From Halopiger aswanensis (lineage in GTDB: Archaea; Halobacteriota; Halobacteria; Halobacteriales; Natrialbaceae), in contig NZ_RAPO01000002.1 of assembly GCF_003610195.1 (NCBI RefSeq), forward strand, positions 806,001 through 870,000: a DNA stretch of 64,000 nucleotides, given 5' to 3'. Positions 1 to 9,297 of this stretch are shown here, one piece after another. The position numbers were made by a program, and so were the translations under genes. The notes under the pieces are model-generated. The model had not been told where the DNA came from and ran no database searches. It worked only from the letters and a program-made list of their open reading frames with translations. Each line of letters opens with the position of its first letter. The stretch's first letter is position 1.

Positions 1-3000
1 CGTGCCTGTTCCTTCGGAGAGCTTCTCGAAGATCTCCGTGAAGTGCGCGGAGATCGCCTCGTAGGCCTCCATGAACGTCTCCTTCTTGCGGGTCTCGTAC
101 TGCTCGATCCGGTCGCGGATGCCCTCGGCCTCCTCGACGAGCGTCGCCTTCGCGTCCTCGAGTTCCTCGAGATCCTCGCGGACCTCGTCGTACTCGTCGA
201 TCGCGAGCATGTTGACCGGCTCCATGGCCTCCATGTCGGCCTCGAGGAGGTCGATCATCTCGAGGACGGTGTCGTGATCGGGGACGTCCTCGGGGTCGTA
301 GTCGCCGACCTCCGACTCGAGACCCTCGATCTCCCACTCGAGGTCCTGGACGCGCTCGCGCTTGCTCTCGAGTTTGCTCTCGACGGCGTTGACGCGATCC
401 TGCTGCTGGTCGCGTTTCGTCCGCGCGTCCTCGAGGTCCTCGCGGAGCTCGTTGCGGTCTTCCTTGAGCTCGGCGAGTTCCTCCTCGAGTTCCTCGACGG
501 CTTCGCGCTTGTCCTCGAGTTCGGCTTCCTTCTCCTCGATCGTCGCCTCGCACTCCTCGATGCGGTCCTCGTGTTCGGCCTTCTTGTTCTGGGCCGCCTC
601 GATGTCGTCGTGGAGGTCTTCGATCGCGTCCTCGGCGTACTCCTTCTCGAGTTCGAGCTCGTTGAGCTTGCCGTCGATCTCGTCGATCTGGGCCTCGCGC
701 TCGTCGATCTCGCCCTCGAGTTCCTCGATCTGCTCGGTGAGTTCCGGAATCTTCGAGTCCTCGAGTTCGGCCTCGAGTTCGTCGATGTCCGACTGGATCT
801 CCTCGATCTCGGCGGTCTTCTCGTCGATCTCGCCGGCAATCTCGTTCATCCGCTCGTCGACCGACTCCCGCTCCTCGCGCAGGTCCTCGAGTTCGCTCTC
901 GAGCGTCTCGATCTCGCTCTCGATGGACTCGCGTTTCTCCTCGAGGCTCTCGATCTCGCTCTCGATCGAGCGCACCTCGTCGGCGGCGTCGGTCTTGCGG
1001 TCGCGGGCGTCGTCGAGTCGCTCCTCGACGCCCCGCAGGTCCTCGCGCAGCGACTCGCGCTCCTCCTGCAGGTCGGTGATCTGCTTGGCGACGCGCTCGA
1101 GTTGGCCCTCGCCGCCGCCGGTGAACGAATAGCGGGAACCGCTGCCGGAGCCGCCGGTCATCGCGCCGCTCTTCTCGACCAAGTCGCCGTCGAGGGTAAC
1201 CATCCGGTAGTCGCCCATGTACGAGCGGGCGGTCTCGATGTCCTCGACGACGAGCGTGTCGCCGAGCACGTAGGAGAAGACGCCGGCGTACTGGTCGTCG
1301 AAGTCGACGAGGTTGTACGCGAAGTCGACGACGCCCGGGTCGCTGGGGGCGTTGGGCAGTCGGCGCTGGCTCATGTCGGTCAGCGGCAGGAAGGTCGCAC
1401 GGCCCGCGTTGCGGGACTTGAGGTGCTCGATACACTGCTGGCCGACGACGTCGTCGTCGACGACCACGTTCGCGAGCCGGCCGCCCGCGGCGGTTTCACA
1501 GGCCACGGCGTACTCCCCCGGCACGTTCCCGAGCTGGGCGACCGCGCCGTGGACGCCGTCGATCCCCGAGTTGAGGATCGTCGTCACCGCGCGGCCGAAG
1601 GAGGAGTCGCCGCTCTCGCCGGCGTTGGCCTCGAGTTCGGCGTACTCCTGCTGTTTCGCCTGGATCTTATCGTCCAGTTCGTCGATGTCGGACTGGATGC
1701 GTCGCTTCTCGTCTTTCAGGTCGTCGACGACGCCCGCGATGTTCGCGCGGTTCTTCTTCGCCTTCTCCAGTTCGCGCTCTAAGTCGCTCTTGCGGCCCTC
1801 GAGTTCCGGAATCTCCTCGCGTCGGTCCTCGATCGTCTGCTCCTTCTCGCTGATCTCGTTCGAGCGCCGCCGGGCCTCGTCGAGCAGGCGGTCCTGCTCG
1901 CGCTGGAGGTCGTTCTTCTCGGTCTTGGCGTCCTCGAGTTCCTCCTTGCGCTCGGCGAGATCGGCCTTCAGTTCGTCGAACTCGGTGTCGACGGCTTCGA
2001 TTTCGGCCTCGAGTTGCTGCTTTTCCTGCTCGCGCTCTTGAATCTCGGTCTTGATCGAGGCCTTCTCGAGTTTGTGTTCGCGCATCTCGTCCTCGAGGTC
2101 CTCGATCTCCTCCTGCTTGCGGTCGATCTGGACGAACGCTTCCCGGCGCTTTCCTTCGGCCTCCTCGATCTGCTCCTCGCTGGCCTCGATCTTGTCCTCG
2201 AGCCGCGAGATGTCGCCCTTGATCTCCTCGATCTCGCTTTTGATGCGCAGTTGCTCGTCCTCGCCCTTGCGCTCGATCTCGGCGTTTAGGTCCTCGAGGT
2301 CCTCCTGTAAGCGGACGACCTTGCCCTGCCGTTCGTCGAGTTCGCGCTGGAGATCCTCGAGCTCCTCGCCGAGGTCGTCGACGTTCTCCTCGGCGGCGGC
2401 GAGTTCCTCGCGTTTCTCCTCGAGTTCGCTGGCCTTCTTGTAGCCCTCGTACTCCTCCTTCTCGTCGCGGAGGCGCCGATAGCGGAGGGCCGTACGGCGC
2501 TCGTCCTCGAGTTGTGCGAGCCGGTCGCGCTTCTCCTCGATGCGGAGTTCGGCCTCGTCGATCCGTTCTTGAACGGTCTCGAGTTCCTCGAAGGCGTCCT
2601 CCTTCTTGGCGTCGAACTCCGCCACGCCGGCGATCTCGTCGATGATCTCCCGCCGGGCGTGGGGCGTCATGTTGATGATCTCGGTGACGTCGCCCTGCAT
2701 GACGACGTTGTACCCCTCGGGCGTGACGCCGGCTTGGGCCAGCAGGTCCTGGATGTCCGAGAGGTTGACCGAGCGATCGTTCAAGTAGTAGTACGAGTAG
2801 TAGTTGTCCTCGGTTTCCTTGACCCGGCGGCGGATGCGGATCTCGTCGACGTCGCCGACGTCGTCGCTGCCGGCGGCGTTGACGACCTGCGAGCGGTCGA
2901 GGGTGCCGTCGCTGTTGTCGAGGACGACCTCCACGGTCGCCTCCCGGGGCCCGCTCGAGGACGAGCCGTCCTCGTGGCCGGGGTTGTAGATGAGGTCGGT

Positions 3001-3183
3001 TAGCTTCTCCGCGCGGATCCCGCGGGTGCGGGCGAGTCCGAGCGCGAAGAGAATCGAATCGATGATGTTGGACTTCCCGGAGCCGTTCGGGCCGGTGACG
3101 ACCGTGAAATCCTCGTAGAACGGGATCTTTGTCTTCCGGCCGAAGCTCTTGAAGTTGTCCAGAACGACTGCCTTGATGTGCAT
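1..3183 (-). CDS. smc: Chromosome segregation ATPase SMC (partial, C-terminus outside window)
   Basis: SMC forms ring-shaped ATPase dimers that organise and segregate the chromosome. The visible 1061 residues begin MHIKAVVLDNFKSFGRK and carry the Walker A P-loop GPNGSGKSN near residue 33. A long Glu/Lys/Arg heptad coiled coil follows, then a hinge near residues 520-680 with the GAMTGGSGSG stretch, then the returning coiled coil. The frame is still open at base 1, so the C-terminal ABC signature and Walker B (roughly 100-130 residues) lie outside. A GGAGGT ribosome-binding motif lies about 12 bases before the ATG. The coiled-coil Glu codons open long false frames on the plus strand. A small coiled-coil gene lies 109 bases upstream on the same strand. 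Family assignment is very secure. Confidence 0.97.
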   Translation of the reverse strand, partial: MHIKAVVLDNFKSFGRKTKIPFYEDFTVVTGPNGSGKSNIIDSILFALGLARTRGIRAEKLTDLIYNPGHEDGSSSSGPREATVEVVLDNSDGTLDRSQVVNAAGSDDVGDVDEIRIRRRVKETEDNYYSYYYLNDRSVNLSDIQDLLAQAGVTPEGYNVVMQGDVTEIINMTPHARREIIDEIAGVAEFDAKKEDAFEELETVQERIDEAELRIEEKRDRLAQLEDERRTALRYRRLRDEKEEYEGYKKASELEEKREELAAAEENVDDLGEELEDLQRELDERQGKVVRLQEDLEDLNAEIERKGEDEQLRIKSEIEEIKGDISRLEDKIEASEEQIEEAEGKRREAFVQIDRKQEEIEDLEDEMREHKLEKASIKTEIQEREQEKQQLEAEIEAVDTEFDELKADLAERKEELEDAKTEKNDLQREQDRLLDEARRRSNEISEKEQTIEDRREEIPELEGRKSDLERELEKAKKNRANIAGVVDDLKDEKRRIQSDIDELDDKIQAKQQEYAELEANAGESGDSSFGRAVTTILNSGIDGVHGAVAQLGNVPGEYAVACETAAGGRLANVVVDDDVVGQQCIEHLKSRNAGRATFLPLTDMSQRRLPNAPSDPGVVDFAYNLVDFDDQYAGVFSYVLGDTLVVEDIETARSYMGDYRMVTLDGDLVEKSGAMTGGSGSGSRYSFTGGGEGQLERVAKQITDLQEERESLREDLRGVEERLDDARDRKTDAADEVRSIESEIESLEEKRESIESEIETLESELEDLREERESVDERMNEIAGEIDEKTAEIEEIQSDIDELEAELEDSKIPELTEQIEELEGEIDEREAQIDEIDGKLNELELEKEYAEDAIEDLHDDIEAAQNKKAEHEDRIEECEATIEEKEAELEDKREAVEELEEELAELKEDRNELREDLEDARTKRDQQQDRVNAVESKLESKRERVQDLEWEIEGLESEVGDYDPEDVPDHDTVLEMIDLLEADMEAMEPVNMLAIDEYDEVREDLEELEDAKATLVEEAEGIRDRIEQYETRKKETFMEAYEAISAHFTEIFEKLSEGTGT

Positions 3184-3292
3184 TCCCTTCTCGAGACCTC
3201 CGTTCCGCGATGGTCAGCGCCGACGGCGAGAGACGGAGAGAGTCGGGGTCGCACGGACCCCGATTCGCCTGCCGTCGCTTCCCAGTGTGCAG

Positions 3293-3619
3293 TTACGCGA
3301 TAATGATGTCGTCGGTACCTGAGTCTTCCGCTTCGTCGCCGGACAGGTCCTCGTCGGCGTCCGTTTCGGCGTCGACGTTGGCGGCGTCGGCGGCCTCGGC
3401 AACTTCGTCCGGTGCCGCTTCCGTCGTCGTTGCGGTATCGTCCGTCTTGGCCTCGTCGCTCCGTCGCTCGGGGACGCGCGTCGGCGTTTCGGCATCGAGC
3501 TCCGCCTCGAGGACGCGGATGCGCTCTTTCGCTTCGATGAGCTCGTCCGTGAGTCCCTCTACCGTCGACTCGAGTTCCGCGACCGTCGATTCGAGCTGCT
3601 CGACGCGGTTGTTCGACAT
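3293..3619 (-). CDS. Small acidic coiled-coil protein upstream of smc (DUF7518-like)
   Basis: The 108-residue protein has an N-terminal heptad coiled coil (about residues 1-45, MSNNRVEQLESTVAELES) and a very acidic disordered tail ending in DDIIIA. No enzymatic motif is visible. I recall this architecture as a conserved haloarchaeal family commonly placed just before smc, named DUF7518 from memory. The start at 3619 is preferred over an in-frame ATG at 3646 because a TATA-like CGTTTATGG is centred about 28 bases before 3619, which fits a leaderless mRNA and would leave the upstream ATG untranscribed. It is probably co-transcribed with smc, and a role with SMC is inferred from position only. 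Confidence 0.75.
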   Translation of the reverse strand: MSNNRVEQLESTVAELESTVEGLTDELIEAKERIRVLEAELDAETPTRVPERRSDEAKTDDTATTTEAAPDEVAEAADAANVDAETDADEDLSGDEAEDSGTDDIIIA

Positions 3620-3814
3620 ATCCGCTAGGGCGACACCCTGAACCATAAACGTACGTCAGACAATGATACGTTCCCTGTCACGTGAACGCGACTCAATCGA
3701 GGGGTCGTTCCGAGTCACAGCGCGGATAGCTCGACGGACGGTGGGATTCGTCATTCCGTCGGGTTCGACCCCGCGTTTGATGGTTGGGTGTGATAAACAC
3801 ACAGTATTAGAACC
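3619..3814. promoter_or_regulatory. Divergent promoter region with inverted repeat GTGTG-N5-CACAC
   Basis: The region separates the smc-side gene from the acyl-CoA synthetase. On the minus side a TATA-like box covers 3643-3651. On the plus side a perfect 5-5-5 inverted repeat GTGTG-ATAAA-CACAC covers 3788-3802, only 12 bases before the ATG at 3815. Its spacer GATAAA is the best A/T-rich element near that start. A repressor site here could block transcription start; this is inferred from position. Confidence 0.45.
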
Positions 3815-5863
3815 ATGCCCGAGAACACCGACACCGATGCCGGAACTGACGGCGACAGCGGTCTCGAGGCCGTCGACGAGATCGTCCACGAGCCCGATCC
3901 CGCGTTCGTCGAGTCGACCAACGTCTACGCGTTCATGCGGGAGTACGGGATCGACGACTACGACGAACTGATCGAGCGAACGACGACTGACCTCGAGGGG
4001 GTCGAGGAATCGGGGCTCGAGTGGTTCTGGGACGAGGTGGTCGACTATCTCGGAATCGAGTTCGACGAGGACTACGACAGGGTACGGGACGACAGCGACG
4101 GCCCGCAGTTCTCCGACTGGTACGTCGGCGGCGAGCTCAACGTCGCCCACAACGCCGTCGACCGACACGCCGCCGTCGACGAGGAGCGGCGCAACAAAGT
4201 CGCGACCATCTGGGAGGGCGAGGACGGCGAGGTCCGCGAGGTAACCTACCACGAACTCCACCGGCAGGCGAATCAGGTCGCGAACGCCCTCGAGGAGCGC
4301 GGGATCGACACGGGCGACACCGTCGGACTCTACATGCCGATGGTACCGGAGGTCGTCTCGATTCTCTACGGCTGTCTCAAGGTCGGCGCGATCGCGGTGC
4401 CGATCTTCTCCGGCTTCGGCGTGGACGCGGTCGCGACCCGCCTCGAGGACGCCGAGTGCTCGGTGCTGTTCACGGGCGACGGGTTCTACCGACGCGGGGA
4501 TCCCGTCTTCCTCAAGTCGACGGCCGACAGGGCGATCGAACAGGCGGGCCGCGTCGAGCGCGCGATCGTCTTCGATCGATTGGGTTCCAGCGACCGGGCG
4601 AACGAACACGAAATTCCCTGGACCGACGACCGCGACGAGTGGTGGGGCGCGGCCGTCGACGCGCAAGACGACGCCTACGAGACGAAATCGCTGCCCTCGA
4701 GCCACGAGTCGATGCTCCTCTACTCGTCGGGGACGACCGGGAAGCCGAAGGGGATCGTCCAGACTCACGCGGGCGTGCAGGTTCAGTGTGCGAAGGAGGT
4801 CTACTTCGGGATGGACCTCAAGCCCGCGGATCGGTTCTTCTGGGTCTCGGACATCGGCTGGATGATGGGGCCGTGGACGCTGATCGGAACCCACACCTTC
4901 GGCGGCACGGTCTTCATGTACGAGGGCGCGCCCGACTACCCCGATCCCGACCGGTTCTGGTCGATGATCGACCGGCACAACCTGACGCAGTTCGGCATCT
5001 CTCCCACGGCGATCCGGGCGCTCCGCAAGCACGGGGACCAGTGGCTCGAGGACCACGACCTCTCCTCCCTTCGCGTACTGGGTTCGACGGGCGAGCCGTG
5101 GGATCCCGAATCCTGGCGCTGGTTCTACGAGAACGTGGGGAACGGCGAGTGCCCGATCATCAACATCTCCGGCGGCACGGAGATCTGTGGCTGTTTTCTG
5201 ATGCCGATGCCGATCCAGTCGCTCAAACCCTGCACGCTCGGCGGGCCCGGGCTCGGAATGGACATCGATATCGTCGACGAGAACGGTGACTCCGTGGCCG
5301 ACGAGCACGAGCGCGGCTACCTCGTCGCCCGCAGTTCCTGCCCCTCGATGACGAAGTCCCTGTGGTCCGGAGACGACCGCTATCTCGAGGAGTACTGGTC
5401 GACCTGGCCGGACCTGTGGGACCACGGCGATTGGGCCCAGCAGGACGAAGACGGGTTCTGGTTCCTCCACGGCCGGGCCGACGACGCCCTGAACGTCGCC
5501 GGGCGCAAGGTAGGGCCCGCCGAAGTCGAAGGCGCCTTGATCGACCACGACGCGGTCAACCAGGCCGCAGCGATCGGCGCACCGGACGAGACGACCGGAA
5601 CGGCGGTCGTTACCTACGTCGTTCTCGAGGACGGCTACGGGGAAAGCGACGAGTTACGCGAGGAACTGCGCGAGCAGGTCGGTGCCGAGTTGGGCAAGCC
5701 GTTCCGCCCGCGCGAGGTGCTGTTCGTCGACGAATTCCCCAAAACCCAGTCGGGTAAAATCATCCGCCGAGCCATCGAAGCGACCTACGCGGGCGACGAT
5801 CTGGGCGACCTGAGCAGCATCGAAAATCCGGAAGCGCTCGACGAACTCGAGGCGGCCCGATGA
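3815..5863 (+). CDS. AMP-forming acyl-CoA synthetase (acetyl-CoA synthetase-like)
   Basis: The 682-residue enzyme is an ANL-superfamily ligase that activates a short carboxylic acid with ATP and CoA through an acyl-adenylate. It has the ACS-type N-terminal domain (VGGELNVAHNAVDRH), the P-loop YSSGTTGKPKG near residue 305, the adenylate-binding motif ISGGTEICG near 451, the hinge HGRADDALNVAGRKVGPAEVE near 551, and the catalytic Lys in KTQSGKIIRR near 646. It differs from the canonical acetyl-CoA synthetase at 51113-53104, which has WWQTETGG, so the substrate may be propionate or another short acid. It stands alone and converges with the LUD gene 76 bases away. Proximity to the lactate genes suggests organic-acid use, but this is not proof of substrate. 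Confidence 0.88.
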   Translation: MPENTDTDAGTDGDSGLEAVDEIVHEPDPAFVESTNVYAFMREYGIDDYDELIERTTTDLEGVEESGLEWFWDEVVDYLGIEFDEDYDRVRDDSDGPQFSDWYVGGELNVAHNAVDRHAAVDEERRNKVATIWEGEDGEVREVTYHELHRQANQVANALEERGIDTGDTVGLYMPMVPEVVSILYGCLKVGAIAVPIFSGFGVDAVATRLEDAECSVLFTGDGFYRRGDPVFLKSTADRAIEQAGRVERAIVFDRLGSSDRANEHEIPWTDDRDEWWGAAVDAQDDAYETKSLPSSHESMLLYSSGTTGKPKGIVQTHAGVQVQCAKEVYFGMDLKPADRFFWVSDIGWMMGPWTLIGTHTFGGTVFMYEGAPDYPDPDRFWSMIDRHNLTQFGISPTAIRALRKHGDQWLEDHDLSSLRVLGSTGEPWDPESWRWFYENVGNGECPIINISGGTEICGCFLMPMPIQSLKPCTLGGPGLGMDIDIVDENGDSVADEHERGYLVARSSCPSMTKSLWSGDDRYLEEYWSTWPDLWDHGDWAQQDEDGFWFLHGRADDALNVAGRKVGPAEVEGALIDHDAVNQAAAIGAPDETTGTAVVTYVVLEDGYGESDELREELREQVGAELGKPFRPREVLFVDEFPKTQSGKIIRRAIEATYAGDDLGDLSSIENPEALDELEAAR

Positions 5864-5939
5864 CGGAGCGAGTTGGGTCGAGGCGGCCGCTCGTTCGCTT
5901 CTCCGGCGAGCCGGTGTCGGCAGTGCGACGTCGCTCCGC

Positions 5940-8171
5940 TCACTCGAGCCGGGAGCGCGACTGCGGATCGAGCACTTCGACCGGGTGCACCGCGTCTCGG
6001 GCGAGCAGGTCCCCTAACTGTTCTTCGCAGGACGTCCCGCTGGCGACGACGAGCCGCTCACGGGCCTCGGGCTCGGTGAACTGCTCTGCGAGGCGGTCGC
6101 CGACGTCCATACTCAGTTCGTAGTACTCGCGCTTGTAACCGAAACTGCCGGCCATGCCGCAACACTCGACGTCGCTTTCGATCACGTCGTACTCGAGTTC
6201 CTCCAGGACGGCGCGAGTGTACCGATCGAGGCCGAGCGTCCGCTGCTGGCAGTGGGAGTGGTAGGCGATCTCCGGTCCGCCGTCGCCGGTCCGGAGCCCC
6301 GTCCCGTCGGCCCCGTTCTCGAGCAGCCCGTAGACGTACTCGAGCACGTCGTAGCTTCTCTCCCGCAGCCGCTCGTATGACTGCTCGGGGAGTAGCTTCT
6401 CGTACTCGCTGCGGAACATCGCGAGGTCGCTGGGCTCGATCGCGACGACGTCCCGACCGGCGTCGACGTGTTCGGCCAGGGCGGCGTAGACGCGACTCGC
6501 CTTCTCGTCGGCCGTCTCGATCATCCCCTGCGAGAGCGGTGCGCGGCCGCTGCCTGGAACCGACGGGATCCGGACGTGAACGCCGAGGGACTCGAGGACG
6601 CGGACGGCTGCCTTTCCGCGCTCGACGTCGACGTAGTTCGTGTAGACGTCGGGGTAGAGGACGACCTCGCGGTCGGCGTCCCCAGCGGGGACGCGCGGCC
6701 CGCGGGCTTCGAACCAGTCGACGAGCGTCCGTCGCTCGAACTCGGGCAGTTCGCGCCGGCCGTCGATGCCGACGAGACGTTCCATGAGCGACCGAACGGG
6801 GCCGACGCTCGCCGTCCAGTTCGAGAGCGGCGCGGTCGCAGACCCGAGCTTCGCGAGCGTCTCGTAGTTGCCGAACAGCCGCTTTTGCAGGTCGAGGCCG
6901 GCCGGTTCCTCGTCGGGCGTGAGCCCCTCGACGAGGAACTCGAACCGCCCGTCGTCGCCCTCGCGGTTGATCCGGTCGCGGACGACGGTGTTGATCCACG
7001 GGATGTCGATCTTCACCGGACACGCCTCGACGCAACGCGAACAGCCCGTACAGAGGTCGTTGAACTCCGCGGCGCTGTCCTGACCGTGGACGCCGGCTTC
7101 CCAGCCGGTTGCGATGCCGCCGGTGTAAGTCTCGCCGCCGAAGGCGTGACCGCCGACCGACTGGAAGTTCGCGCACGTGTTGGCACAGGCCGAACACCGG
7201 ATACAGTAGAGGGTTTCGCGGAGGTGTTCGTCCTCGCGCAGCGCCGTCCGGCCGTTGTCGATCAACACGAGGTGAAACTCGCGGTCGTCGTCGCGGTCGG
7301 CGAACGCGACGTCGGGGTCGTCGAAGTCGACGACGGGCGAGTCGACCGGCGGCGTTAGCAAGGAGATGTAGGAGGTAATATCCTGGCCGGTTCCCGATCG
7401 GCCGATCAGTTCGATGAACGGCGCGAGGTCCTCCACGGAGGGCACGATCTTCTCGACGCCCGCGACCGCGACGTGCGTGTCGGGAACGACGGCCGACTTC
7501 CGAGCGTTGCCCTCGCTCGTGACCAGCATGATCGAGCCCGAATCGGCCGTGATAAAGTTCGCACCGGTCATGCCGACGTCAGCGTCGGCGATCAGTTCGC
7601 CCAGCCGCTCGCGCGCGAACATCGTCAACTCCTCGGCGGTCTCGAGCGGTTCCTCGGGGTCGAACTGCGTGTTGAAGAGTCGGGCTATCTCCTCGCGGGA
7701 CTTGTGGATCGCCGGCGCGACGATGTGGCTGGGCGCGTCGTCGGCGACCTGCAGCACCCACTCGCCGAGGTCGGTCTCGACGACATCGACGCCGTCGCGC
7801 TCGAGCGCCTCGTTGACTTCGAGTTCCTCGCTGGTCATCGACTTCGACTTCACCACTCGATCGGCCGATTTCTCGCTGGCAACCTCCCGAATGTAGCGAT
7901 TGGCGTCGGCAGCGTCGTCGGCGAGGTAGACCGTCCCGCCGTTTTCCTCGACTGCCGCCCGGACTTCGTCGATCAGTTCGGGGAGGCGCTCGATCGCGTC
8001 CTCCTTGATCGCGCGGGCCTCCGTTTTCAGCGCCTCGTAGTCCTCGAGTTCGGCGACCGACTCGTACCGGCCCCGATTGAAGCCGAGCGTGTTCGCCTCG
8101 ACGGCGTCGCCCTCGGTCTCGAGGAGGTGGCGAATTCGTTCGGCTTTCGCCTCGCGGTCGGCACTACTCAT
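5940..8171 (-). CDS. lutB: LUD domain / Fe-S / CCG fusion protein, L-lactate utilisation (LutB-LutA type)
   Basis: The 743-residue protein combines what is usually spread over two bacterial subunits. Residues 1-310 are a LutB-type LUD domain (TGANFITADSGSIMLV near 201). Two [4Fe-4S] motifs follow, CIRCSACANTC (323-333) and CTGCSRCVEACP (374-385). The C-terminal half is a GlpC/LutA-like cysteine-rich domain with HCQQR and CCGMAGSFGY near 671. In the family it oxidises L-lactate and passes electrons to the quinone pool. The ATG at 8171 overlaps the lutC end by 8 bases, so the pair is translationally coupled. An in-frame extension to 8291 would run through lutC and is rejected. The C-terminal region closely resembles that of the FAD dehydrogenase at 14335. 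Confidence 0.9.
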   Translation of the reverse strand: MSSADREAKAERIRHLLETEGDAVEANTLGFNRGRYESVAELEDYEALKTEARAIKEDAIERLPELIDEVRAAVEENGGTVYLADDAADANRYIREVASEKSADRVVKSKSMTSEELEVNEALERDGVDVVETDLGEWVLQVADDAPSHIVAPAIHKSREEIARLFNTQFDPEEPLETAEELTMFARERLGELIADADVGMTGANFITADSGSIMLVTSEGNARKSAVVPDTHVAVAGVEKIVPSVEDLAPFIELIGRSGTGQDITSYISLLTPPVDSPVVDFDDPDVAFADRDDDREFHLVLIDNGRTALREDEHLRETLYCIRCSACANTCANFQSVGGHAFGGETYTGGIATGWEAGVHGQDSAAEFNDLCTGCSRCVEACPVKIDIPWINTVVRDRINREGDDGRFEFLVEGLTPDEEPAGLDLQKRLFGNYETLAKLGSATAPLSNWTASVGPVRSLMERLVGIDGRRELPEFERRTLVDWFEARGPRVPAGDADREVVLYPDVYTNYVDVERGKAAVRVLESLGVHVRIPSVPGSGRAPLSQGMIETADEKASRVYAALAEHVDAGRDVVAIEPSDLAMFRSEYEKLLPEQSYERLRERSYDVLEYVYGLLENGADGTGLRTGDGGPEIAYHSHCQQRTLGLDRYTRAVLEELEYDVIESDVECCGMAGSFGYKREYYELSMDVGDRLAEQFTEPEARERLVVASGTSCEEQLGDLLARDAVHPVEVLDPQSRSRLE

Positions 8172-8706
8172 CCGTCTCACCCGCCGTTTCCGACTCGGTC
8201 CCTCGGAGAACGACGACGTGGACCTCCTTGGGCCCGTGTGCACCTTGCACGAGCGCGCCCATGTCGGCGGTTGCACTCGGTCCGGTCGCAACGATGGCGC
8301 TGCCCCCGTCGCGGAGGTGGGGACCCAGGCGATCGATCGCGGTTTGCATGTTCGGAACGATGTCCGCCAGGCGAACGACGGCGACGTGCAGATCCGGAAA
8401 GAGACTCACCTGTTCCGCTCCCTCGTCGGTCGCGGGCAGGACGACGCTTCCGTAGTCCGCGATCGCCATCGAGGCGGCCGTAATTCCCGTCTTCGCCGAC
8501 TCGAGACTCGTGGGCGTCGGATCCTCGTCGACCCACTCGGGGAGCGAGACCGATTCGAACGGGAGCGGCGTTCCGATCGCGGGGTCGCGGGCGATCGACC
8601 GTAGCGTGCGATCGAACGCCGTCGGTTCGGCGTACGTGACCGGTACGTCGAGGTCCGCGAGCGCGGCTTCGAACCGCTCAGAGGCGACTCCTGTGTCGAT
8701 ACTCAT
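8164..8706 (-). CDS. lutC: LUD domain protein LutC, lactate utilisation subunit C
   Basis: The 180-residue protein has a stand-alone LUD fold: the stretch TGITAASMAIADYGSVVLP near 90 and the LHVAVVRLADIVPNMQTAI segment near 125 are typical of LutC. Bacterial LutC joins LutA and LutB in the L-lactate oxidising complex. It is the first gene of the minus-strand lut operon and overlaps the following LUD/Fe-S fusion by 8 bases. A TATA-like TATTAT (8731-8736 on the plus strand) is centred 27 bases before the start, giving a leaderless transcript. A perfect inverted repeat sits directly upstream of that box. No separate lutA is visible, since its domain is fused to the LutB-like protein. Confidence 0.87.
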   Translation of the reverse strand: MSIDTGVASERFEAALADLDVPVTYAEPTAFDRTLRSIARDPAIGTPLPFESVSLPEWVDEDPTPTSLESAKTGITAASMAIADYGSVVLPATDEGAEQVSLFPDLHVAVVRLADIVPNMQTAIDRLGPHLRDGGSAIVATGPSATADMGALVQGAHGPKEVHVVVLRGTESETAGETDE

Positions 8707-8745
8707 AGAACGATGCTACCGTCGTGACCATATTATTGTTATGTT

Positions 8746-8760
8746 TGTTCACGTTGAACA
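8746..8760. promoter_or_regulatory. Inverted repeat TGTTC-ACGTT-GAACA, candidate operator
   Basis: This perfect 5-5-5 inverted repeat lies 40-54 bases upstream of the lutC ATG, immediately beyond its TATA box. That is where archaeal activators or repressors next to the BRE/TATA commonly bind. The regulator is unknown. Function is inferred from symmetry and position. Confidence 0.5.
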
Positions 8761-8923
8761 CACCATCACGCGCCGAAAGCTCGCCCTCCGACTCGCAACG
8801 ACCTTCGGACGGCGGAGCGCGCTGGCTGATTTCAGTGCCGGCTCGAACCGGAGCGATCCGACCCGCAAGAATTCGTCTCGGCGTCGAAGCGTGTGAGTCG
8901 TGAGCGCGCGCCAACCACCGTAA

Positions 8924-9027
8924 CCTCTACACACGAATGAAATACCCAGTTCGGACGACTGAATCACCTCTACACACGACTGAATCACCTCTACATTCGA
9001 CTGCAACCTCTCTACAGACGTGTAAAC
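8924..9027. repeat. Five tandem copies of a 21-bp repeat
   Basis: Copies start at 8924, 8946, 8967, 8988 and 9007, spaced 22, 21, 21 and 19 bases. The consensus begins CCTCTACACACGACTGAAT. Copies 3 and 4 are closest to consensus, copy 2 keeps the ACGACTGAATCA half, and copies 1 and 5 are degenerate. A 21-base period is two helical turns, so all copies would face the same side of the DNA. Confidence 0.7.
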
Positions 9028-9297
9028 AGGAATTGATGCACCGTCTTCAACCTGGTCGGCGGAGCGGTCGATTCTAAATTCGCCGCGAGAGCCCCGAAGA
9101 ATACGACACCAGGGCATTGTTGGCGAATGGCACGAAGGTTGCGTGAAGCGATCAGTGTAGGGATCGTAATACCGACGTGAAAGGCACTGAAGAGGCCTTT
9201 CGAGGCGTTTCAGCGGAATTATTGCTCTGCGATAGAAGCGGCTTATTATACGTCGAATCTAGCCCACTGGACGGACTAACCGACTCGAACGATCGAA

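Noticed and set aside
43-2443. Long open frames on the plus strand opposite smc (Leu/Asp/Val- or Ser-rich)
   Set aside because: They are complements of the SMC coiled-coil codons; SMC itself has the P-loop and hinge, and the plus frames have no domain or promoter.
3656-5548. A 630-codon minus-strand frame over the acyl-CoA synthetase
   Set aside because: Arg/Val/Asp-rich shadow of a clearly identified plus-strand enzyme with catalytic motifs.
8749-9117. A 122-codon minus-strand frame across the lut-lctP region
   Set aside because: It is created by the 21-bp repeats, has no domain, signal or promoter, and overlaps the regulatory elements. Its VEVIQS repeats come from the DNA repeat.
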